A stretch of 64,000 nt of DNA, from contig NZ_AP022569.1 of the NCBI RefSeq assembly GCF_010727945.1, positions 3,844,001-3,908,000 of the forward strand, read 5' to 3'. Of the stretch, positions 18,505 to 26,799 are shown in pieces (the first letter of the stretch is position 1; each line of letters opens with the position of its first letter). The translations under genes and the position numbers were made by a program. The notes below the pieces were generated by a model. It was not told the DNA's origin. It did no database searches and was given only the letters and a program-made list of their open reading frames with translations. The stretch is from Mycobacterium cookii (lineage in GTDB: Bacteria > Actinomycetota > Actinomycetes > Mycobacteriales > Mycobacteriaceae).

Positions 18505-19481
18505 TAGTGCAGGATATTGGCGATCAGCGGCGGCAACTGATCGGTCACCAGCGGGTAGCTCAGCGGCGAGGCGTACGCGATCGCACCGGCCTGGTCCTTT
18601 GTGGTGAACACGCTTCGCGAGCGAGCAGATGCCACATCGGGATTGGCCAGCAGCGCAGCCTGGTCCTTGTCGCTCTCGGTCGTCCAGATCAGCACGTCGG
18701 CGCCGTCGAGCACCGATCTGATCTTGTCGTGCGCAACCAGCGCGCGCTGCTGGCCATCGGCCATGGTGACGACGCTCTCGGGGACGGCCAGTCCCATCTG
18801 CGTCAGGAAGTCGGTGCGCCAACCCGTCGTCACAACCACATTGTCATCGTGAAATGTGCCCTGCAGCAACAGCACCCGCTTGTTCTTGAACTGCGGATAC
18901 TTGTCGGCGACCGCGGCGAAACCCTTGTCGACGCCGCTGATCAACGACTTCATCTGATCGGACTGGAACACGGCCTGCCCGATAGCCGTCGCCTGGTCTT
19001 TCCACGGCTCGAAGAACGCGTCGCCGCCGGACTGCGGGAGCGTCGGCGCGATCGCGGTCAGCTTCTGGTAGGTGTCCTGGTCGAGTCCGGCGTCGGTCGC
19101 GACGATCAGATCGGGTTTCAGAGCCGCGATTTGCTGAACCTGAATTCCGTTGTCCAAGTTCAGCACTACTGGCTTGGCGTTACCGAGCTTGGCCGTGGCC
19201 CACGGCCACACACCGAACGGCTGATCGCCGAACCAGTTGGTCACCGCGACCGGGACGACTCCGAGTGCCAGCAGGTCGTCCTGCCCGGTGAAACCGGCGC
19301 TGACCACCCGCTTGGGCGGGCCGGGGATGGTCGTCTCACCGAATGCGTGGGTGATGGTGACCGACCCACCGGGGCCGGTGGCGGCCGACGGCGGTTTGCG
19401 TGCCGAGCAGGCCGCCAGCGCGAGCAGGCCGGTAGCCGCGCCGGCGCGAAGGAACGCGCGCCGACTCCGTTGCTGGTCCAC
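18504..19481 (-). CDS. fecB2: Periplasmic-binding lipoprotein FecB2 (iron/siderophore type)
   Basis: 325 residues. The N-terminus [23 protein letters not shown] carries a twin-arginine-like RR motif and a lipobox ending in Cys about residue 25. [20 protein letters not shown] and [13 protein letters not shown] are class III substrate-binding protein signatures (Fe3+-siderophore, heme, B12). It probably delivers a metal chelate to an ABC importer not in this window; M. tuberculosis FecB2 (Rv0265c) has been linked to heme. GTG start at 19481. Followed without gap by pxpB, a linkage preserved in M. tuberculosis. Confidence 0.87.
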   Translation of the reverse strand: MDQQRSRRAFLRAGAATGLLALAACSARKPPSAATGPGGSVTITHAFGETTIPGPPKRVVSAGFTGQDDLLALGVVPVAVTNWFGDQPFGVWPWATAKLGNAKPVVLNLDNGIQVQQIAALKPDLIVATDAGLDQDTYQKLTAIAPTLPQSGGDAFFEPWKDQATAIGQAVFQSDQMKSLISGVDKGFAAVADKYPQFKNKRVLLLQGTFHDDNVVVTTGWRTDFLTQMGLAVPESVVTMADGQQRALVAHDKIRSVLDGADVLIWTTESDKDQAALLANPDVASARSRSVFTTKDQAGAIAYASPLSYPLVTDQLPPLIANILH

Positions 19482-19512
19482 CGCGTGAGCGTAGCGCTTT
19501 CGTGCAGCGCGT

Positions 19513-20736
19513 TCAGCGGGTCTGCCAGGGGCTGTAGTCGGCGATCAGCTCCTCCTGCGGCGGGCGCTGATCGTCGGGCACATGCTGCAGGTTGATCCGG
19601 ATGCGGTACCAGATCGAGCTCGGTCCGCGCATGCCGTCGACCAGAATGTCGGCCGGCTGCAGCCGATCGGCAGCGGCGGGATGCCGGGTGCGCCAGGTGT
19701 CCAACGCGGCCATCGCCTCGTCCTTGGTCTTGGTGCGGGCGATCTCGATCAGCGGCATCACGGACTGGCGCCGGCCGGTGCCGTCGCCGCGACGCGCACC
19801 CGTGGGCGCCTTCTCCGCGGGGCCGAGTTCCTCGGCGAGCGTGAGTAGCCGGTCGAGCCCGCCTGCCGAGGAGTCCATGTCCTCCCACGGGTCGCCGACG
19901 TCGGCGAATCGCTGCGGCACCGTCGTCACCGTGAACGCGGCGGGGTCGCAACCGGCGACCTCGTCCCACCGCAGCGGCGTCGACACCCGCGCATCCGGGG
20001 TGGCGCGCACCGAATACGCCGACGCGACCGTGCGGTCCTTGGCGTTCTGGTTGAAGTCGACGAACACCCCTTCGCGTTCTTCCTTCCACCACCGGCTGGT
20101 GGCCAGCTCGGGTGCGCGTCGCTCCACCTCCCGCGCCACCGTCTGGGCCGCCAGCCGCACCTGTCGAAACGACCAGCTCGGCTCGATTCGCGCGTAGATA
20201 TGGAACCCGCGTGACCCAGACGTCTTGGGCCACGCGGTCAGCCCGTGGTCCTCGAGCACCTCGCGGGCGACCTGCGCGACCTCGAGGATCTGTGACCACG
20301 TCACACCTGGCATCGGGTCCAAGTCGACCCGTAGCTCGTCGGGGTGGTCGAGATCGTCGGCCCGCACCGGATGCGGGTTCAAGTCGACGCAGCCCAGGTT
20401 GATCGCCCAGGCCAGACCGGCGGCGTCATAGATGACGGCTTCTTTGGCGGACGTGCCGCGCGCGTAGCGTAGTTCGGCGACCTCGACCCAGTCGGGCCGC
20501 TTCTCCGGCGCACGCTTCTGGAAGACCGCTTCCTGCTCGATGCCCTTGACGAATCGCTTCAGGATCATCGGACGGCCAGCCACACCGCGCAGCGCACCGT
20601 CGGCGACGGCCAGGTAGTACCGGATCAGGTCCAGCTTGGTGTGACCGGATTGGCCGTCATGACCGGGGAAGATCACCTTGTCCGGATGGGTGACCGTGAC
20701 CTGACGTCCGCCCACCTCCAGCGACACCGGCCCCAT
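19513..20736 (-). CDS. Stand-alone LigD-type polymerase (primase-like PolDom) protein
   Basis: 407 residues homologous to the LigD polymerase domain. THPDKVIFPG and TKLDLIRYYLAVADGAL form the start, PMILKRFVKGIE a basic patch, LRVDLDPMPGVTW the DxD metal site, and TSGSRGFHIYARI the nucleotide-binding segment with His. About 110 C-terminal residues are an extra region. Such proteins (PolD2 in M. smegmatis, Rv0269c in M. tuberculosis) extend and fill in DNA/RNA ends, favouring ribonucleotides, in break or base-excision repair. ATG start at 20736; 31 bp upstream of fecB2 on the same strand and divergent from fadD2. Confidence 0.88.
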   Translation of the reverse strand: MGPVSLEVGGRQVTVTHPDKVIFPGHDGQSGHTKLDLIRYYLAVADGALRGVAGRPMILKRFVKGIEQEAVFQKRAPEKRPDWVEVAELRYARGTSAKEAVIYDAAGLAWAINLGCVDLNPHPVRADDLDHPDELRVDLDPMPGVTWSQILEVAQVAREVLEDHGLTAWPKTSGSRGFHIYARIEPSWSFRQVRLAAQTVAREVERRAPELATSRWWKEEREGVFVDFNQNAKDRTVASAYSVRATPDARVSTPLRWDEVAGCDPAAFTVTTVPQRFADVGDPWEDMDSSAGGLDRLLTLAEELGPAEKAPTGARRGDGTGRRQSVMPLIEIARTKTKDEAMAALDTWRTRHPAAADRLQPADILVDGMRGPSSIWYRIRINLQHVPDDQRPPQEELIADYSPWQTR

Positions 20737-20801
20737 GAGTCGATGGTAATTCCGCAGAACTTCCCAACCGCGGTGCGACGTCCGTCACATAGGGTGAAGT
20801 C

Positions 20802-22478
20802 ATGCCTAATCTTTTCGACCTACCCGGGCAGGCAGTGGCCAAGGTTGCGCAGTATGCCGAGCGCGGCGCATCTGAGTTGCACTACCTCCGCAAAATCATC
20901 GAATCGGGCGCGTTCCGGTTGGAGAACCCGCTGAACTATGCCGCGATGGCCGCTGACATCGCGAAATGGGGCGAGATCGGGATGCTTCCGGCGTTCAACG
21001 CCAGGCGCACCCCCGACCGCGCGGCGATCATCGACGACGAAGGTTCGTTCACCTACCAGCAACTCGACGACGCCGCGAACGCTGTCGCGCACGGGCTGCT
21101 GGACAAGGGTGTGCGCGGCGGCGACGGCGTCGCGATCCTGGCGCGCAACAATCGCTGGTTCGCCGTTGCGCAGTACGGGTGCGCGCGGGTCGGTGCCCGC
21201 ATCATCCTGCTCAACAGTTCGTTCTCCGGCCCGCAGATCAAGGAGGTCTGCGAGCGCGAAGGCGCCAAGCTGATCATCTACGACGACGAATACACCGACG
21301 ACGTCAGCAAAGCCGATCCGGAGCTGGGCAAGCTACGCGCACTGGGCACCAACCCCGATGGCGAGGATTCGGGCAGCACCGACGAAACACTGGCCGACGT
21401 CGTCAAGGCCAACAGCACATCGCCGGCCCCCAAGGCCAGCAAGCACTCCTCGATCATCATCCTGACCAGTGGCACCACCGGCACCCCGAAGGGCGCGAAC
21501 CGCAGCCTGCCGCCGACCTTGGCGCCGATCGGCGGGATCCTGGCCCATGTGCCGTTCAAGGCCAACGAGGTGACGTCCCTGCCGGCGCCGATGTTCCACG
21601 CCCTGGGGTTCCTGCACGCCACCATCGGAATGTTCCTGGGCTCGACGCTGGTACTGCACAACAAGTTCAAGCCGGCCCAGGTCTTCGAAGACATCGAAAA
21701 GCACAAGGTGACGGCGGTTGTCGTGGTTCCGGTGATGCTGTCGCGGATGCTCGACGCACTGGAGAAGCTGGACAGCAAGCCCGATCTGTCCAGCCTGCGG
21801 ATCATCTTTGTGTCCGGCTCGGCGCTCGGCGCCGACGTGGCCGAGCGGGCACTCAAGGACCTCGGTCCGGTGGTCTACAACATGTACGGCTCCACCGAGA
21901 TCGCGTTCGCCACCATCGCCGGGCCTGAGCATCTGGAATACAACTCGACGACTGCGGGTCCCGTCGTCAAAGGCGTCAAGGTCCGGATCTACGACGACAA
22001 CGGCAATGAGTTGCCGCAGGGCGAGGTGGGCCGGATCTTCGTCGGCACCAGCTTCCCGTTCGAGGGGTACACCGGCGGCGGCAACAAGCAGATCATCGAC
22101 GGGTTGCTGTCCTCGGGCGACGTCGGATACTTCGATGATCGTGGCCTGCTCTATATCAGCGGCCGTGACGACGAGATGATCGTGTCCGGTGGCGAGAACG
22201 TCTTTCCCGCCGAGGTCGAGGACTGCATCAGCGGACATCCCGACGTGGTCGAAGCCACCGCGATCGGTGTCGAGGACAAGGAGTGGGGCCACCGACTGCG
22301 TGCCTTCGTCGTCAAGAAGGACAACACGGACCTCGACGAGGACACCGTCAAGAAGCACGTGAAAGACCAACTGGCCAAGTACAAGGTGCCGCGCGAAGTG
22401 ATCTTCCTCGACGAACTGCCGCGCAACCCAACCGGCAAGATCCTGAAACGAGAACTGCGCGAGATCGACGCCGACTAG
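20802..22478 (+). CDS. fadD2: Fatty-acyl-CoA ligase FadD2
   Basis: 558 residues of the ANL superfamily. IIILTSGTTGTPKGANRS is the AMP-binding P-loop around residue 222. VYNMYGSTEIAFATIAGP is the A5 motif, GYFDDRGLLYISGRDDEMIVSGGENV the A7/A8 hinge, and NPTGKILKREL the A10 Lys that catalyses adenylation. It activates fatty acids to acyl-CoA via acyl-AMP. ATG at 20802, 65 bp from the divergent polymerase gene. Position matches Rv0270, beside fadE6. Confidence 0.92.
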   Translation: MPNLFDLPGQAVAKVAQYAERGASELHYLRKIIESGAFRLENPLNYAAMAADIAKWGEIGMLPAFNARRTPDRAAIIDDEGSFTYQQLDDAANAVAHGLLDKGVRGGDGVAILARNNRWFAVAQYGCARVGARIILLNSSFSGPQIKEVCEREGAKLIIYDDEYTDDVSKADPELGKLRALGTNPDGEDSGSTDETLADVVKANSTSPAPKASKHSSIIILTSGTTGTPKGANRSLPPTLAPIGGILAHVPFKANEVTSLPAPMFHALGFLHATIGMFLGSTLVLHNKFKPAQVFEDIEKHKVTAVVVVPVMLSRMLDALEKLDSKPDLSSLRIIFVSGSALGADVAERALKDLGPVVYNMYGSTEIAFATIAGPEHLEYNSTTAGPVVKGVKVRIYDDNGNELPQGEVGRIFVGTSFPFEGYTGGGNKQIIDGLLSSGDVGYFDDRGLLYISGRDDEMIVSGGENVFPAEVEDCISGHPDVVEATAIGVEDKEWGHRLRAFVVKKDNTDLDEDTVKKHVKDQLAKYKVPREVIFLDELPRNPTGKILKRELREIDAD

Positions 22479-22563
22479 CGCACGCGCCCGCGAATCAGAA
22501 GCCACGGTTGCTGTTTGGTGAGTATCGCAGCCTGGACTTCTGTTTCGCGGTAAGTGTGTCCCC

Positions 22564-23073
22564 TCACCCGTCGAATCCTGTTGCGCCGTCCAGCTGTTCG
22601 CGCAGGATGTCGAGTTGCCCGGTGTGCCGGGCGGTCTCCTCGATCATGTGAACGTAGATCCAGCGAAGCGAGACGCTGCCGAAGTTGACATGCGGCACCC
22701 CGTGATCGAGTGGATAGCGCGCGGCGATGCGCCGGGACTCCTCGCACTGGCTCTGGTACTCGGCGACCAGTGTGGACAGCGATTCGTCGGGCAGGAACGC
22801 GAATTCCCAGGACCGCTCGTGCGGGCGATGGTTGTGGTTGCGCTTTCCCTGCAGAAGCTGGTAGAACCAGCCGTATTCCGCCCAACGCATGTGCTTGACC
22901 AGCCCGCCCACCGATGTACCGGACGCGACCATCGGACGACGGGCATCGGCGTCGGAAAGCCCAGATACCTTGCGCACCACGATGTCTCGGTAGTCGTCGA
23001 GGAAAGCATCCAGGGTGGCGCGCTCGTCGGAGGGCTGCTGATGGCGACGATCGGGACTCTGCGTGTCTGACAT
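22564..23073 (-). CDS. DinB/DUF664-like protein
   Basis: 169 residues. RATLDAFLDDYRDIVVRKVSGLSDADARRPMVASGTSVGGLVKHMRWAEYGWFYQLLQG and later VSLRWIYVHMIEETARHTGQLDILREQLDG fit the DinB four-helix bundle. The histidines of KHMRW and RHTGQ, with YVHMIEE, are the likely metal ligands. Many actinobacterial relatives are thiol-dependent (mycothiol) S-transferases, but that activity is not proven here. The start is ATG 23073; the longer frame upstream is a shadow of the neighbouring gene. It lies 35 bp downstream of the RHH gene on the same strand. Confidence 0.82.
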   Translation of the reverse strand: MSDTQSPDRRHQQPSDERATLDAFLDDYRDIVVRKVSGLSDADARRPMVASGTSVGGLVKHMRWAEYGWFYQLLQGKRNHNHRPHERSWEFAFLPDESLSTLVAEYQSQCEESRRIAARYPLDHGVPHVNFGSVSLRWIYVHMIEETARHTGQLDILREQLDGATGFDG

Positions 23074-23108
23074 GTCCGCGAAGCTAGCACCGCGAGCCTT
23101 CCGGGCGA

Positions 23109-23429
23109 TCAACGCCCGTTGCGGATGCTCCGGGTTATCTCCGCGGACAGCTTCGGGTCGGTAAGCAGCAGCTCGATGAGCGCGGAGATGACTTCTTGTC
23201 CGGTGACGCGGGCGAATCCGAGCCGGTCGGCGGCCTCGCGCTGCCAGATATCGAGGGCCCGGTGGGTGGCCGGGGACAGGTCGACGGTGCGCCTGATGCG
23301 TTGGCCGCGCGGCTGCTTTCCCGGCTTGTGCTCGACGTTCTGCCGGATGCTCGAGAAGCGTTCGGTCTCCGCCGAGGCGTCGGCGCGCGTCGGCGGTGTG
23401 GACCGGAACGACGGCGAGCTTGGTTCCAT
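23109..23429 (-). CDS. Ribbon-helix-helix-like DNA-binding protein
   Basis: 106 residues. The first ~45 are basic and disordered; RIRRTVDLSPATHRALDIWQREAADRLG then VTGQEVISALIELLLTDPKLSAEITRSIRN has a short strand plus two helices, as in CopG/ParG-type ribbon-helix-helix proteins. It resembles the accessory DNA-binding partners of plasmid partition ATPases, but no ParA gene is present. ATG 23429, with GGAGG 12 bases upstream. It borders a 560-bp AT-rich island with palindromes, which are candidate binding sites. Family call is moderate. Confidence 0.6.
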   Translation of the reverse strand: MEPSSPSFRSTPPTRADASAETERFSSIRQNVEHKPGKQPRGQRIRRTVDLSPATHRALDIWQREAADRLGFARVTGQEVISALIELLLTDPKLSAEITRSIRNGR

Positions 23430-23720
23430 GGGCCTGGACGACCTCCGGTTGGCGAGGTTTCAGTAGATCAGGACTTAAGTATGTCCCGGCCACGCCGTCT
23501 CGTGCATCGCGTGTCTGCCGGACGGCGTGTCCTCGGGCTTCCGGCGTCGTTGGCGTCGCGCCGGGGCGGGCCAGCTCGATCGGCGATTTTCCGTAGTTGC
23601 CGATAGGTGCGATAAAGCGACACGAAACACTAGGTGTTCTGCCCGTTCAATCATTCGCCGTATCGAGTAAATCAGCGCGGTGGCGAAAGACGCTGATCCT
23701 TATTTGCGTAACTGCGGAGA

Positions 23721-23793
23721 TACTGATATCAGTAGACGGTGAGACTACCTTTAAGCTGTATTGATCGAGGTTCCGTGTCTACTGATATCCGTA
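23721..23793. promoter_or_regulatory. Pair of 14-bp palindromic sites
   Basis: TACTGATATCAGTA at 23721-23734 is a perfect palindrome. The same 14-mer with one mismatch (C for A at position 11) recurs at 23780-23793. The starts are 59 bp apart. Such a repeated dyad suggests a dimeric DNA-binding protein; the adjacent ribbon-helix-helix protein is a candidate by position only. Confidence 0.55.
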
Positions 23794-23849
23794 TATTTGG
23801 ACATCCTTAATTACGTGAAATGGTGCGCGAGTAAGCAACTCGTCGACAT

Positions 23850-23865
23850 ATAGATTTAAATCTAT
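23850..23865. promoter_or_regulatory. 16-bp perfect AT palindrome
   Basis: ATAGATTTAAATCTAT is a perfect palindrome, 126 bp before the start of the secreted Gly/Trp-rich protein gene. Unusual in this GC-rich genome, and different from the 14-bp pair upstream. It may be an operator or an A+T-rich structural site. Confidence 0.45.
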
Positions 23866-23990
23866 GGGTTCGCTATGACTAGTGAAATACGGTATTCTCA
23901 GTGTTATCAGCAGGGCAATTTATCATTTGCTAAGTATCGCCATTTAGCGTTTATGTTGTTCAGCCACCAGATGACGAAGGAGCTTCGACG

Positions 23991-24437
23991 ATGTTGAGTT
24001 CACTGTCTTCAGCCCGCCGGGTCGCCGTAGGCGCCATCGGCGCGAGCGCGGTGGCCGGCGCAATTCTGTTCGGTGCCACTCCTTCGGCCCCTGCGGCCAA
24101 TGCGTCGCCCGCCATCACCCCCATCGCGCCACTGCCCGATCGCCCGGGCCCTGGCGGCCCTGGCGGCCACGGCGGCGGCGTTGGTGGCCATAACGGAGGA
24201 TTCGGTGGTCACGGCGGAGGCATCCGCCGAGGGGGCTGGGGCCCTGGCGGCTACGGCCGCGCCGGCTGGGGCCGCGGGGGCTATGGCCGCGGCGGCTGGG
24301 GCGGGGGTAACCGCGGTTGGTGGGGCTACGGCGGCCACCCAGGTTGGGGCAATGGTGGTTTCGGCCCGCCAGGACTGGGTTATCGGCCCTGGGGCTTCGG
24401 AGGCCCGGGTTGGGGTCCAAACGGCTGGTGGCGATGA
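23991..24437 (+). CDS. Secreted glycine/tryptophan-rich protein
   Basis: 148 residues. The N-terminus RRVAVGAIGASAVAGAILFGATPSAPAANA is a Sec signal peptide with a likely cleavage after an A-x-A near residue 38. The mature part is a short Pro-rich linker then about 95 residues dominated by Gly with Trp, His, Arg and Tyr in G-G-x-G-G-x repeats (GGHGGG, GGYGRGGWG). No domain is recognised. It could be a surface protein; the His-Gly units may bind metal, which is speculation. ATG with GGAG seven bases upstream; own upstream AT-rich region and own terminators suggest a monocistronic unit. Confidence 0.8.
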   Translation: MLSSLSSARRVAVGAIGASAVAGAILFGATPSAPAANASPAITPIAPLPDRPGPGGPGGHGGGVGGHNGGFGGHGGGIRRGGWGPGGYGRAGWGRGGYGRGGWGGGNRGWWGYGGHPGWGNGGFGPPGLGYRPWGFGGPGWGPNGWWR

Positions 24438-24458
24438 ACCCAGCCGACTGAGGGGACA

Positions 24459-24494
24459 GGCTAGCCCCGCCTCTTGCGCATGACGGGGCTAGCC
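24459..24494. terminator. Hairpin after the secreted-protein gene
   Basis: GGCTAGCCCCG at 24459-24469 pairs perfectly with CGGGGCTAGCC at 24484-24494, an 11-bp stem with a 14-base loop. No U tract follows, so it is a weak or mycobacterial-type terminator, or an RNA-stabilising stem. Confidence 0.6.
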
Positions 24495-24510
24495 GCCCTC
24501 TCCTCAAAGC

Positions 24511-24554
24511 AATCCACGCCGATCCGAAAGCCTGCCGGGTCGGCGTGGATTTTT
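24511..24554 (+). terminator. Intrinsic terminator before fadE6 3' end
   Basis: AATCCACGCCGA at 24511-24522 pairs with TCGGCGTGGATT at 24540-24551, a 12-bp perfect stem, followed by a T run to 24554. It is the second hairpin between the convergent secreted-protein gene and fadE6, and its leading A's allow use in both directions. Confidence 0.8.
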
Positions 24555-24571
24555 GTGTGCTGTCGCCAGGT

Positions 24572-26746
24572 CTACGGATCGCGGGGCAACCCGAGCAGTC
24601 GCTCGGCGATGATGTTGAGCTGTACCTCTGACGTGCCGCCGTAAATGGTGGTGGCCCGACTGGACAGCAGGAAGTCGTCCCACTTGCCCGGCGGCGTGTC
24701 CTTGTCGCCGATCGCCGCATCGGACCCGAACGAGGACACCGCGAACTCGGCGTAGCCCTGTCCGGTCCGCATCGACAACAGCTTGGAAATCGCCGCCGAT
24801 GGCATGGCGTCACCCCCGGCCAGCGTCAACAATGTGGAGCGCAGATTCAGCAGTTTGGCCGCATGTCCTTCGGCGATCAGCTGCCCGGCCCGGTGGCGCG
24901 CGACCTGGTCGAAGTGCCCATCGCGGACGAACTCGACGAGCTGCGGCAGGCTGGCCAGGAAGTTCAGATCGCTACCGCCGATCGAAACCCGTTCTGCCGT
25001 CAACGTGTTGCGGCTGACCTCCCAGCCACGGTTCACCTCACCGAGCACGTACTCGTCGGGCACGAACACGTCGTCGATGTAGACGGTGTTGAAGAACTCC
25101 TGCCCGGTGAGTTCGCGTAGCGGCTTGACCGTCACGCCCTCGCTCTTCATATCGAGCAGGAAGTACGTGATCCCATTGTGTTTCGGCGCGGACGGGTCGG
25201 TGCGGGCCAGCAGCGCGCCCCATTGGGAGAACTGCGCGGCCGTCGTCCAGATCTTCTGCCCGCTGATCCGCCATCCGCCGTCCACGCGGGTGGCCTTGGT
25301 GGTCAGGCCGGCGAGGTCCGAACCGGCGCCGGGCTCGGAAAACAACTGGCACCAGATCATCTCGCCGCGGAACGTCGGCGGCAGGAAACGTTGTTTCTGT
25401 TCGTCCGTGCCGAACGCCACGATCGACGGGACGATCCACGCCGCGATGCCGACCTGCGGTCGCTTGACCCGCCCGCCGGCGAACTCCTGAGCGATGATCA
25501 CCTGCTCGACCGGGCTGGAGGCCCGGCCCCACGGCTTCGGCAGGTGCGGCAATACCCATCCGCCTTCGGCGAGTGCGACCGTACGGTGCTCGCGGTCCAT
25601 CTCCTTGAGTGCGGTGACCTCGGAACGGATTTCGGCCCTGAGCTTTTCGGTGTCGGGGTCCAGGTCGATGTCGATCGGGCGCATCCCGGTGGTGGTCGCG
25701 GTGTGCACCACCTTCTGCGGGTATTCGGAAGCGCGCCCGAACCCGGCGGCCAGGATCAACGCGCGGCGGTAGTACACATTCGTGTCGTGCTCCCAGGTGA
25801 ATCCGATACCACCGTGCACCTGAATGCAGTCCTGGGTACAACGCTGGGCCGCGGCGGGGGCCAGCGTGGCCGCCACTGCCGCAGCGAATTCGACGTGCTC
25901 GCAGTCGTCGTCGATGGCGCGGGCGGCGTCCCACACGGCGGCGGTGGCCCGTTCGGTGTCGGCGATCATCTCGGCACACTTGTGTTTGACGGCCTGGAAC
26001 TGCCCAATCGGCCTGCCGAACTGTTCGCGGATCTTGGCGTAGTCAGCGGCGGTGTCGGTGGCCCACCGGGCGACGCCGATCGCCTCGGCCGACAACAGCG
26101 TGGTGATCAACGCCTGCGCCCTGACCATGCTGAGGTTGCTCAATACGACGTCGTCTGCGACCTCGATCGCATTGGCCCGCACATGGGCGATCGGTCGCAG
26201 CGGGTCGACGCTGACGACCGGCTCGATCTCGAGCTGATCGGCGCGCAACACGACCCACTCTTCGCCGCTGTCGATCGCCACCGGCAACACCAGCAGCGAC
26301 GCCTCACCGGCGGCGGGCACCGCCCGGACCTCGCCCCGGACCACCAACGCGTCACCTTGCCGCGTCGCCGTCAGCGTGGAGTCCAGCGCGTAGGCGGCGA
26401 TGGCCTCACCCGATGCGAGCTCGGCGAGCACCTTGGTGTCGGGGTCGTGCGCGGAGATCAGCGCACTGGCGATCGCGGACGGGACGAACGGGCCGGGCAC
26501 CGCACCGTAGCCGAATTCAGCGAGCACGACGGCGAGCTCGAGGATGCCAAAGCCTTGCCCACCAACGGATTCGGCCAGGTGCACACCAGGCAGACCCTGT
26601 TCGGCGGCGGCCCGCCAATACGGCGGCGGATTGTCGATCGGTGTTTCCAGCGCAGCGTGCAGGACCTCCGACGGCGCCACCCGCGCCACCAGGGACCGAA
26701 CCGAATCGGCCAGGTCTTGATGCTCAGAATTGATAGCGATCGGCAT
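24572..26746 (-). CDS. fadE6: Two-domain acyl-CoA dehydrogenase FadE6
   Basis: 724 residues; M. tuberculosis FadE6 is 731. Two dehydrogenase halves are fused. The first (residues ~1-350) has a shortened core ending in CIQVHGGIGFTWEHDTNVYYRRA, the acyl-CoA dehydrogenase terminal signature. The second (~360-724) has the complete FAD site QLFSEPGAGSDLAGL and GQKIWTTAAQ, and ends SRATTIYGGTSEVQLNIIAER. The oxidation of a CoA-ester to an enoyl-CoA is likely; a bulky or sterol side-chain substrate is possible. ATG with AAGGAAGG upstream. Last gene of a four-gene minus-strand run starting at the TetR gene. Confidence 0.9.
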   Translation of the reverse strand: MPIAINSEHQDLADSVRSLVARVAPSEVLHAALETPIDNPPPYWRAAAEQGLPGVHLAESVGGQGFGILELAVVLAEFGYGAVPGPFVPSAIASALISAHDPDTKVLAELASGEAIAAYALDSTLTATRQGDALVVRGEVRAVPAAGEASLLVLPVAIDSGEEWVVLRADQLEIEPVVSVDPLRPIAHVRANAIEVADDVVLSNLSMVRAQALITTLLSAEAIGVARWATDTAADYAKIREQFGRPIGQFQAVKHKCAEMIADTERATAAVWDAARAIDDDCEHVEFAAAVAATLAPAAAQRCTQDCIQVHGGIGFTWEHDTNVYYRRALILAAGFGRASEYPQKVVHTATTTGMRPIDIDLDPDTEKLRAEIRSEVTALKEMDREHRTVALAEGGWVLPHLPKPWGRASSPVEQVIIAQEFAGGRVKRPQVGIAAWIVPSIVAFGTDEQKQRFLPPTFRGEMIWCQLFSEPGAGSDLAGLTTKATRVDGGWRISGQKIWTTAAQFSQWGALLARTDPSAPKHNGITYFLLDMKSEGVTVKPLRELTGQEFFNTVYIDDVFVPDEYVLGEVNRGWEVSRNTLTAERVSIGGSDLNFLASLPQLVEFVRDGHFDQVARHRAGQLIAEGHAAKLLNLRSTLLTLAGGDAMPSAAISKLLSMRTGQGYAEFAVSSFGSDAAIGDKDTPPGKWDDFLLSSRATTIYGGTSEVQLNIIAERLLGLPRDP

Positions 26747-26799
26747 TGGTCGCCTTCCTTGGTTCTGCCTCGGGCCAGGTTCGGCCCAATCTCCTCAAT

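Larger units (their letters stand above)
23430..23990. other. AT-rich non-coding island with palindromes
   Basis: About 560 bp with no gene. Its right 350 bp are clearly AT-richer than the surroundings, by eye near or below half GC. It holds three short palindromes (separate entries). The 3' end has GAAGGAGC seven bases before the next gene's ATG, and TATTCT about 95 bp upstream could be a -10 element. It separates a ribbon-helix-helix gene from a secreted-protein gene. Confidence 0.6.
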
